Source: DATKMP01 sp963790045
Lineage (GTDB): Bacteria; Bacteroidota; Ignavibacteria; UBA10030
Reading direction: 5' to 3'
Assembly (NCBI GenBank): GCA_963790045.1
Contig: CAWBMS010000011.1
Location: 372,001-436,000, forward strand
Length of the DNA: 64,000 bases
This document shows, one piece after another, positions 57,688 to 64,000 of this stretch (its first letter is position 1; every line of letters starts with the position of its first letter). The notes beneath the pieces are model-generated. The model was not told where the DNA came from and searched no databases. It worked only from the letters and a program-made list of their open reading frames with translations. A program made the position numbers and the translations under genes.

Positions 57688-58476
57688 ATGCGAGGGAAAA
57701 AAATGAAAGGACATCATCCCATGGTGCGAAAAAATGAAGAGATTGAAGTGGAGAGAAAAATTGGAAATTACGGTTTAGACGGACCACTGGTTATTCGCAA
57801 CTTGCTGATTGCCGGAGCGGCATTCATTCTTGGAGGAGTAGTTGCACATCAAGTATTTGACACATCGGCGTCTGACATTGCAACGGCTGCGTTGACCGTC
57901 GGTCTATCGATAGGAATTGTTTTTCTTATAACGGTTTTGTTATTAATCTGGAGCAGTAAATACGGAAAAATTCAATTGCGGGAAGAACTCATCGATGCAT
58001 TGAAATTACGCGGCGATGAAACTGTTGTCGATATCGGCTGCGGACGTGGATTGTTGCTGACAGCGGTGGCGCGCCGGCTTTCGTTGGGAAAAGTTATCGG
58101 TATCGATCTCTGGCAAACACGGGATCAATCGGGCAATAATCCCGAAACGACATTGGCAAATGCAAAAATCGAAGGTGTTGAAGATGGCATCGAAATTAAA
58201 ACCGGCGACATGCGCGAGTTGCCGTTTCAAAATGAAACAATAGATGTCGTTGTTTCGAGTTTAGCGATTCACAACATTCCTGAAAAAGGCGAACGTGCAA
58301 AAGCATTACAAGAAATAGTGCGTGTGCTCAAACCGGGAGGGCGCGTGATGTTACTCGATTATCGCAATACGGACGAATATGCACAAGAGCTTCGTAAAGC
58401 CGGTTGTCAGGTAACCGTTTCATCAGTGTCGTTTAAAATGTTTCCGCCGGTGCGAATTGTACAGGCACAGAAATAA
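57688..58476 (+). CDS. Membrane-anchored class I SAM-dependent methyltransferase
   Basis: 262 residues. Two N-terminal membrane segments (NLLIAGAAFILGGVVAHQVF; AALTVGLSIGIVFLITVLLLIW) then a Rossmann methyltransferase: DETVVDIGCGRGLLLTAVARRL (motif I), KTGDMRELPFQNETIDVVVSSLAIHNI (motif IV region), and a post-motif RVLKPGGRVMLLDY. UbiE-like core fold. Alternative in-frame starts at 57703 and 57721 cannot be excluded. Substrate unknown; membrane location suggests lipid or quinone-like targets. Confidence 0.82.
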   Translation: MRGKKMKGHHPMVRKNEEIEVERKIGNYGLDGPLVIRNLLIAGAAFILGGVVAHQVFDTSASDIATAALTVGLSIGIVFLITVLLLIWSSKYGKIQLREELIDALKLRGDETVVDIGCGRGLLLTAVARRLSLGKVIGIDLWQTRDQSGNNPETTLANAKIEGVEDGIEIKTGDMRELPFQNETIDVVVSSLAIHNIPEKGERAKALQEIVRVLKPGGRVMLLDYRNTDEYAQELRKAGCQVTVSSVSFKMFPPVRIVQAQK

Positions 58477-58511
58477 TTAAAACATTTATTACTGATGAAA
58501 GGAACAAAGCA

Positions 58512-58790
58512 ATGTTATTTCAAGTAAAAGTCCGTGTCGATCTGAGCAAGATGAAAGAATTCGGACAAAAGTTGCAAATGAATGAATTGGATCGCAGCTG
58601 CATCCGCGGTGAAACGTATTGCTTAAAGGATGATCCCGCTGTCGGTTTTAGCATCTGGGAAACGAATTCAAAAGATGAATTTGAATCGAAGTTTGCGACG
58701 TGGCGTGCATATTATTCCGAAGTAGAAGTGAAAGAAGTGATTACGCCGATGCAGGCGATGATGGCGTTGATGCAGGGAATATCGAAATAG
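58512..58790 (+). CDS. Small conserved-looking protein, unknown function
   Basis: 92 residues, MLFQVKVRVDLSKMKEFGQKLQMNELDRSCIRGETYCLKDDPAVGFSIWE... The layout (beta strand, helix, GETYCLKDDPAVGFSIWE, and an acidic-helix end) resembles a ferredoxin-like dimeric alpha/beta barrel such as those of DUF3303 or Dabb-type proteins. Not firmly recognised. Eight bases from the DinB-like gene and probably cotranscribed with the methyltransferase gene. Confidence 0.6.
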   Translation: MLFQVKVRVDLSKMKEFGQKLQMNELDRSCIRGETYCLKDDPAVGFSIWETNSKDEFESKFATWRAYYSEVEVKEVITPMQAMMALMQGISK

Positions 58791-58797
58791 GAGTATT

Positions 58798-59313
58798 ATG
58801 AACAAACGCCCGGAACGAAATGAATATGAACCATATCACGAACGTTATGTTTCGCTCATTTCGGAAACAGATATACTACCGGTACTTCAACATCAGATTG
58901 AAGAACTGCAACGGCTTGTTGCAGGTATTTCGTCTGAACAAGAAACATTTCAATATGCACCGGACAAATGGACGATTCGCGAAGTGTTCGGACATTTGGT
59001 AGATTGCGAACGAGTGTTTGTGTACCGCGCATTTTGTATCAGCAGAGGAGATACAGCATTGTTTCCGGGATTTGAACAAGACGATTATGTTGCTCATTCA
59101 CATGACCATGAACGACTGCTCACAGAAATTGTGGATGAATTGCTTCTGCTTCGGAAATCTCATCTCGAGTTTCTCCGCTGGTTGACAGAGGAAGAATGGG
59201 AGAGAAGAGGGACGGCAAATAATCACTCCATTACCGTACGTGCACTGGGGTACATTATGGCGGGGCATATACGGCATCATATAAATGTGCTGAAGAAAAA
59301 TTATGGTGTGTAA
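58798..59313 (+). CDS. DinB-like (DinB_2) metal-binding four-helix protein
   Basis: 171 residues, four-helix bundle. The three metal-ligand histidines are likely His in REVFGHLVDCERVFVYRA and the two in GHIRHHINVL. Typical phrases: YAPDKWTIREVFGHLVD and MAGHIRHHINVLKKNYG. Family members include thiol-dependent S-transferases (bacillithiol/mycothiol) and many unknowns; the substrate here is not known. Confidence 0.82.
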   Translation: MNKRPERNEYEPYHERYVSLISETDILPVLQHQIEELQRLVAGISSEQETFQYAPDKWTIREVFGHLVDCERVFVYRAFCISRGDTALFPGFEQDDYVAHSHDHERLLTEIVDELLLLRKSHLEFLRWLTEEEWERRGTANNHSITVRALGYIMAGHIRHHINVLKKNYGV

Positions 59314-59390
59314 AAATATTATGATAGGACATTCCTGCTTGACCGGAAGGCAAGCATCCTTGATTGTGCTCAAGATGTAATGACGCGCAT

Positions 59391-59486
59391 TTAACCGCAG
59401 AGGGCGCAAAGATTATTCGCAGAGATCACAGAGATAAAAAAATCACTTTGCGAACTTGGCGGCTTCTCTGCGATCTTTGCGGTTAA
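59391..59486. repeat. Inverted repeat element after the DinB-like gene
   Basis: TTAACCGCAGAGGGCGCAAAGA... and ...TCTCTGCGATCTTTGCGGTTAA face each other around a spacer with CACTTTGCGAACTTGGCG. It is a dispersed intergenic palindrome of the kind common in this lineage. A second small palindrome, TGCTTGaccggaaggCAAGCA, lies just upstream at about 59335. No gene in 59314-59589. Confidence 0.55.
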
Positions 59487-59589
59487 ATTTATTGGGCGAC
59501 ACAAAAATGTGTGTGCCACGAGCATATTATTTTGATGTATAAATGATTAAATTTCTTGGTGTGGAATGGGAAAAGAAATAATCAAATCT

Positions 59590-60337
59590 ATGGATAGAAG
59601 CAAAAAAGAAATAGAAAAATTTTATTTAGAATTATTAAAGGAAATACTACCTGATTTTCCAGAAGGATCCATTGATATTCGATAGAGAAAATCCTGACTT
59701 TCTTGTATATAATCATAACGGTAATATTGGTATTGAATTAACTCGAGCTTATAAAATACAAGCAAGTGATAGCAAACCTCTCAAAATTCAAGAATCCGAA
59801 CAAGATAGTTTAGTGTCAGAAGCAGCGCAATTTTATGAGATGATGGGATTCGATCCTGTGCTTGTTGATGTTTCTTTTTTACACGAGACAAAATTTACTA
59901 AAAAGAACAGAAGAGAATATGCTTTAGCGATAGCTAATCTTGTGGCTAATAACATGCCGACTCATAATTCATGGATTGAACTTGTAAATCAATATAATTC
60001 TCCGCGAACATTTCCATTTGAAATAGACTCTATAAACATTCTTCATCGTGATTCTATTAAAGAAAATTTTTGGTTTGTTCCGAAAGTGGGAATAACGCAA
60101 GAGGATTGTTGAAAAACAATTCAACAGATTATAGAAAAGAAAGATAAATTGCTCCCAACTTACAAAAACCAATGTAAAGAGTGCTGGCTTCTTATTGTTG
60201 CTGATTGGTTGGGACCGTCTTCATTTTTTAAACCGGATAGGGATACTACAATACATTCTTATAAGACCATTTTTGATCGAGTGTTTTTTCTTAATGGAGT
60301 TGAGCGTAATGGTTTTGAATTACAAATTGAAAGATAA
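59590..60337 (+). pseudogene. Broken accessory gene, possible restriction-like nuclease fold
   Basis: Begins ATGGATAGAAGC near 59590; the frame breaks near 59670 and again meets an in-frame TGA at 60110-60112. Beyond that stop the same frame continues KTIQQIIEKKDKLLPTYKNQCKECWLLIVADWLGPSSFF to 60337. FDRENPDFLVY...GIELTRAYK has the shape of a PD-(D/E)xK-type Asp...Glu site. AT-rich codon use and isolation suggest a gained, decaying gene, though sequence errors could explain the breaks. A defence role is a guess. Confidence 0.5.
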
Positions 60338-60426
60338 TAGAGACGTGTTTGGATATATCGTTTTGTTGTAAAAAAGAAATAGTTCATTATGAAGTTATTA
60401 TTTCTAAACGGAAATATATATACAGC

Positions 60427-60456
60427 AACGCCCAACTGATTTCTCAGTCGGGCGTT
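60427..60456. terminator. Bidirectional terminator
   Basis: Stem AACGCCCAACTGA with TCAGTCGGGCGTT, loop TTTC, lying between the end of the broken gene and the end of pdaD, so it can serve both strands. Confidence 0.75.
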
Positions 60457-60483
60457 GTTGTGTCTAAGCTACAATAAAAAATA

Positions 60484-61029
60484 TTACGGCAGCAGAACCG
60501 CACACGCAACAGTGGTAGTCCATAATCCGTTCTTATCCCCTTCAGCAGACTGCGTGATGTTGAAGGTGCGCACAATCTTGCCGGACATTTTAAAAATCTT
60601 TTCGCGTTCGTCCCAATTGGTGTTGGGATCGAACTGCACGCCAAGCGTTGTGGCTAACATCGTGGCGGCAAGGTCTTCAGCATAATCGCCTGCGCGTTCG
60701 TCGGTTTCGCCGAACGGATGATGTTCTGAAAGATATCCGTACTGGCTGTCGTCGGCAGGTTGTGCAACGCCAATCGAGGACGCAATCAAACGGTTTGGTT
60801 CGTTCGTCGCGTTGCGCGCCATGACGCAGAACGTAATTTGTCCCGCGCTCAGCTGTTCAATGCCGTCGTCTTTGGGAATGCGTTTACATCCGGGAGGATA
60901 AATACTGGAGACGGTAACGATATTGCATTTCTCGATACCCGCATCTCGCAACGCAAGCTCAAAGGATTGTAAGTAATCTTTATGGCGTCCAACGCCTTTT
61001 GTAAAAAACATTTTCGTGGGAGTGAACAC
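60484..61029 (-). CDS. pdaD: Pyruvoyl-dependent arginine decarboxylase
   Basis: 181 residues. Makes agmatine from arginine, the first step toward putrescine and spermidine. The self-cleaving Ser-Ser pair is at residues 41-42 (IVTVSSIYPPGCK), where the pyruvoyl group forms. Other family blocks: GQITFCVMARNATNEPNRLIASSIGVA and HHPFGETDERAGDYAEDLAATMLATTLG. Last gene of a leftward run smpB-tyrS-pdaD, 32 bases after tyrS. Confidence 0.94.
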   Translation of the reverse strand: MFTPTKMFFTKGVGRHKDYLQSFELALRDAGIEKCNIVTVSSIYPPGCKRIPKDDGIEQLSAGQITFCVMARNATNEPNRLIASSIGVAQPADDSQYGYLSEHHPFGETDERAGDYAEDLAATMLATTLGVQFDPNTNWDEREKIFKMSGKIVRTFNITQSAEGDKNGLWTTTVACAVLLP

Positions 61030-61061
61030 TTCTTTTACTCTCCAAAATTAAATTATGAATA

Positions 61062-62267
61062 TTATCGTTTAACTTTTAGGAATCGGCGCTTGCCGACTTT
61101 CAGGATGAATTCGTCCGACTCCGGCAACGCCAGATTGATATCGGACACTCGTTCGCCGTCGATGCTCACACCGCCTTGTTCGATGAGCCGCCGCGCTTCG
61201 CTTTTGGAAGCGACGAGCTTTGCTTCGATCATCAAGGTAGTGATGTTCATTCCGGGTCGTTGTTGATATTCTTCGATGTTATCGGGAATACTTTTTTCAA
61301 CAAAAATTCTGTCAAATTCTTCTTCGGCTTGCTGCGCTGCTTCAGGAGAATGGTACATCCGAACAAACGTGCGCGCTAATCTTCGTTTAATGTCACGCGG
61401 ATTGGTTTTGGGATTATCCAAAATTTGTTTTACTTCTAACAATTCGTTTTTGGGAACATCAGATGCGAGTTCAAAATATGAATAGATCAGCGCATCGGGA
61501 ATGCTGAGCGTTCTGCCGTACATTTCTTTCGGCGTATCGTTGATGCCGATATAATTATCGAGCGACTTGCTCATTTTATCAGTGCCGTCGGTACCGACAA
61601 GAATCGGCATCGTCAAAGCAATTTGCGGCTCAAGATTATATTCACGCTGAATATCCCGCCCGACAAGGAGATTAAATTTCTGATCAGTGCCGCCTAATTC
61701 CACATCGGCTTTGATTGCCACAGAATCCATTGCCTGCGCTAATGGATAGAGAAACTCGTGTACGCAAATCGGTTCGCCTGCTTTGAACCGCGCGTTGAAT
61801 TCATCGCGTTCCAGCATGCGTGCCACGGTATATTTGCTGGCAAGACGAATGACATCCGCAAAAGTCATCTTGCCGAGCCAATCGGAATTATACACGATCT
61901 GAATACTTTTTGCGTTGAGAATTTTTGTCGCCTGCTCAAAATAGGATTGCCCATGTTGGCGAGTTTCTTCTAACGAAAGGGCGGGGCGCGTTTTGCTTTT
62001 GCCGGATGGATCGCCGATCATTCCGGTAAAATCACCGATGATGAGAATTGCCTGATGGCCGAGGTCTTGAAATTGTCTGAGCTTACGAAGGACAACCGAA
62101 TGTCCTAAATGTAAATCCGGCCGGCTTGGATCACATCCAAGTTTAATATTGAGCGGTTTGTTCTCTTTGATGGAACGTTCAAGTTTGCGAACTAAATCTT
62201 CTTCGGGAATAATTTCCGAAGCGCCACGCTTGATGACGTCCATCTGTTCATTTAGTGATGGAAACAA
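61062..62267 (-). CDS. tyrS: Tyrosyl-tRNA synthetase
   Basis: 401 residues. Class I synthetase with PDLHLGHSVVL (HIGH equivalent at residues 53-56), DKMSKSLDN (KMSKS), tyrosine-site YPLAQAMDSVAIKADVELGGTDQKFN, and a C-terminal S4 RNA-binding domain (ITTLMIEAKLVASKSEARRLIEQGGVSIDGERV). The length and HLGH form fit the TyrZ/TyrRS-II branch. Three bases after smpB. Confidence 0.96.
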   Translation of the reverse strand: MFPSLNEQMDVIKRGASEIIPEEDLVRKLERSIKENKPLNIKLGCDPSRPDLHLGHSVVLRKLRQFQDLGHQAILIIGDFTGMIGDPSGKSKTRPALSLEETRQHGQSYFEQATKILNAKSIQIVYNSDWLGKMTFADVIRLASKYTVARMLERDEFNARFKAGEPICVHEFLYPLAQAMDSVAIKADVELGGTDQKFNLLVGRDIQREYNLEPQIALTMPILVGTDGTDKMSKSLDNYIGINDTPKEMYGRTLSIPDALIYSYFELASDVPKNELLEVKQILDNPKTNPRDIKRRLARTFVRMYHSPEAAQQAEEEFDRIFVEKSIPDNIEEYQQRPGMNITTLMIEAKLVASKSEARRLIEQGGVSIDGERVSDINLALPESDEFILKVGKRRFLKVKR

Positions 62268-62270
62268 TTC

Positions 62271-62732
62271 TTAAATTTTACTCCTTCTATGCCGTGCCAT
62301 TTCGCGCTCGGCATCTCGTTTTGCAATCGCTTCGCGCTTATCATAACTCTTCTTGCCTTGGGCAATCGCTAATTCCACTTTTGCGTACGATCCCTTAAAA
62401 TAAACCGATAGCGGAATCAGCGTAAATCCTTTTTCTCTTGTCTTTGTGAGAAGTTTTCGGATTTCTTTTTTATTCAGTAATAATTTTCTTTTCCGACGCG
62501 GATCGTGATTGTAAATGCTACCGTGCTCATACGGGCTGATGTGCATTTCTTCTAACCATACTTCGCCGTTGCGAATTTCCGCGTAACTATCTTGCAGGTT
62601 CGCGTTGCCTGCGCGTATCGATTTAATTTCCGTACCGGTCAGGATAATTCCTGCCTCCAATGCTTCGACGATGAAGTATTCGTGTCGTGCTTTCCGGTTG
62701 GAAATTGTTATTCGCTGTTTTGGCTCCGTCAT
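62271..62732 (-). CDS. smpB: SsrA-binding protein
   Basis: 153 residues. Binds tmRNA for rescue of stalled ribosomes. Family landmarks: ISNRKARHEYFIVEALEAGIILTGTEIKSIRAG, SYAEIRNGEVWLEEMHISPYEHG, PRRKRKLLLNKKEI and the basic C-terminal tail REMARHRRSKI that enters the decoding centre. The ssrA RNA gene itself is not in the window. Confidence 0.96.
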   Translation of the reverse strand: MTEPKQRITISNRKARHEYFIVEALEAGIILTGTEIKSIRAGNANLQDSYAEIRNGEVWLEEMHISPYEHGSIYNHDPRRKRKLLLNKKEIRKLLTKTREKGFTLIPLSVYFKGSYAKVELAIAQGKKSYDKREAIAKRDAEREMARHRRSKI

Positions 62733-62944
62733 CCTGTATTTTTCCTATTCAACTTAGCTGAAAAGTGAAAAAGAATCAATGACTCATGCGGTATTTCTTC
62801 ATTTCTTAAAAATTATTTATGGAACTTGCATGTGCGGTTGGAACGTTCCAATAGTGGCAGCAACACTGCCGGTTCGTTGTATTTCGGAACCGTTCTGAGT
62901 ATATTTGAGAAAATATTTTGATGATAAAAATTGGAAGGCAATAA

Positions 62945-64000
62945 ATGGCAGAGCGACAGTTTGATGTTACCGTAATTGGGGCGGGACCAGGCGGATATGT
63001 GGCAGCGATTCGTGCGGCACAATTGGGATTAAAAGTTGGATTGGTGGAACGTGATAAGTTGGGCGGAGTGTGTTTGAATTGGGGATGTATTCCGTCCAAA
63101 GCGCTGTTGAAAAGCGCGGAGTTGTATAATGCATTCAAAAAATCTTCAGAGTTCGGCATTACACACACAGGATTGAGTTATGATTTTTCTAAAATCATTT
63201 CGCGCAGCCGTGGTGTTGCCGATCGTATTTCCAAAGGCGTGGAATATTTGATGAAGAAAAATAAAATCGAAGTGATTGCGGGGACGGCAAAATTAACGGG
63301 AAAGAATTCTCTTGAAGTAACGAAAGATGGAAAAGTCGTTGAGACTGTCAAATCCAAACATATTATTCTTTCCACAGGAGCACGGCCGCGTTCTATTCCC
63401 GGTGTCAACATCGATAGAAAAAAAATCATCACCAGCAGTGAAGCGATGTCGCTGCCGGAACAGCCGAAGTCGTTGATTGTTATCGGCGGCGGCGCGATTG
63501 GGATTGAGTTCGCGTATTTCTACAATTCCTTTGGCACAAAAGTCACAGTGGTAGAAATGATGCCGAATATTTTACCGGTTGAAGATAAAGAGATCACCAA
63601 AATGCTTGAAGCGAGTTTGAAAAAATCCGGTATCGATATTCTCACGAATACAAGAGTGGAAGCTGTGAAAGTCGGTGATCAGGTGACGGTTTCTGTCTCA
63701 AGTGCTGACGGCAAAAAAGATATTGTTGCAGACATTGCGTTGATGGCAATCGGTGTGCAGGCGAATACAGAAAATCTCGGTTTGGAAACTGTCGGCGTAA
63801 AAATAGAAAAAGGATTTATCGCAGTGAATGAATTCGGCAAAACTACTGTCGATGGTATTTATGCCATTGGCGATGTTGCCGGGCCGCCGCTGCTGGCGCA
63901 CGTTGCATCGCATGAAGGCGTTGTTGCTGTCGAACACATCATGGGAAAGGCAAAACACGGTATTGATAAATCCAATGTTCCGGGTTGCACATATTGCCAG
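62945..64000 (+). CDS. lpdA: Dihydrolipoyl dehydrogenase, cut by the window edge
   Basis: First 352 residues; the frame runs off the right edge. E3 component of pyruvate/2-oxoglutarate-type complexes. FAD site VIGAGPGGYVAAIRAAQLG (residues 10-28), redox disulfide C43-LNWG-C48 (GGVCLNWGCIPSKAL), NAD site IVIGGGAIGIEFAYFY, and the second FAD motif GIYAIGDVAG followed by LAHVASHEG. Divergent from smpB with 212 bases between. Confidence 0.95.
   Translation, partial: MAERQFDVTVIGAGPGGYVAAIRAAQLGLKVGLVERDKLGGVCLNWGCIPSKALLKSAELYNAFKKSSEFGITHTGLSYDFSKIISRSRGVADRISKGVEYLMKKNKIEVIAGTAKLTGKNSLEVTKDGKVVETVKSKHIILSTGARPRSIPGVNIDRKKIITSSEAMSLPEQPKSLIVIGGGAIGIEFAYFYNSFGTKVTVVEMMPNILPVEDKEITKMLEASLKKSGIDILTNTRVEAVKVGDQVTVSVSSADGKKDIVADIALMAIGVQANTENLGLETVGVKIEKGFIAVNEFGKTTVDGIYAIGDVAGPPLLAHVASHEGVVAVEHIMGKAKHGIDKSNVPGCTYCQ

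Noticed and set aside
60105..60120. TGA as a selenocysteine codon
   Set aside because: No downstream hairpin like a SECIS is evident, the residue context is not a known selenoprotein, and the gene has another break, so decay or error is simpler.
1..64000. tRNA, rRNA, tmRNA or CRISPR loci
   Set aside because: No T-loop-like, rRNA-like or array-like sequence was found on reading through; smpB is present but ssrA is not nearby.

Overview
The window looks like a genomic or metagenome-assembled fragment from an Ignavibacteria/Chlorobi-lineage member of the Bacteroidota-FCB group. Three secreted proteins end in the C-terminal sorting domain of type IX secretion (core YPNPFNPST, then ...GxxVxxL..., ...SGIYF/YxR..., and in two of them KKM.LLK). 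There is also a TonB-dependent receptor with a carboxypeptidase-like N-domain, and the suspected promoters have TAnnxTTG-like -10 boxes. Most of the DNA is of moderate, slightly AT-leaning composition. The exception is bases 1-2220, which are clearly GC-rich and carry a broken GH95-type glycosidase; these are either foreign DNA or a chimeric join.

Layout. 1-4.4 kb: two polysaccharide-degrading enzymes (GH95-like, GH43-like). 4.5-8.0 kb: two leftward genes for secreted proteins with sorting domains (DUF362, SMP-30-like). 8.1-12.6 kb: tadA, prfA, a DUF1385 membrane protein and a U32 peptidase-family protein. 12.8-16.4 kb: sdhCAB. 16.4-21.2 kb: accessory genes, namely an AT-rich orphan, a polysaccharide-lyase lipoprotein, a secreted protein built of W-x-NGQW repeats, and a small secreted protein. 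21.3-23.9 kb: a LytR_C protein, rsfS and argS, overlapping end to end. 24.1-42.9 kb: a surface-polysaccharide locus with rmlB, SLBB export protein, Wzz, Wzy-like polymerase, Wzx flippase, glycosyltransferases, epimerases, an initiating sugar-phosphate transferase, a DegT aminotransferase, and a glycosyltransferase fused to a degenerate sugar transferase. 42.9-45.8 kb: accA, a thioesterase and a second flippase. 45.8-52.7 kb: Rex and a trimeric [FeFe]-hydrogenase (HydC-HydB-HydA), divergent from a PAS protein and a SpoIIE-type phosphatase. 52.8-59.3 kb: TonB receptor, EamA transporter, SpoIIAA-like proteins, methyltransferase and DinB-like protein, with two copies of a 139-bp MITE. 59.6-64 kb: a broken accessory gene, then smpB-tyrS-pdaD leftward and the start of lpdA rightward.

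Together the metabolic genes suggest an anaerobe or facultative anaerobe that reoxidises NADH and ferredoxin through a bifurcating hydrogenase under Rex control, has a succinate dehydrogenase/fumarate reductase, and degrades plant-type polysaccharides while making its own capsule or exopolysaccharide.

A general warning: about twenty single-base frame disruptions occur across the window, many in genes that must work (sdhA, tadA, rmlB, hydA, the aminotransferase). They look more like residual sequencing or assembly indels than decay. Gene spans below are given across these breaks.
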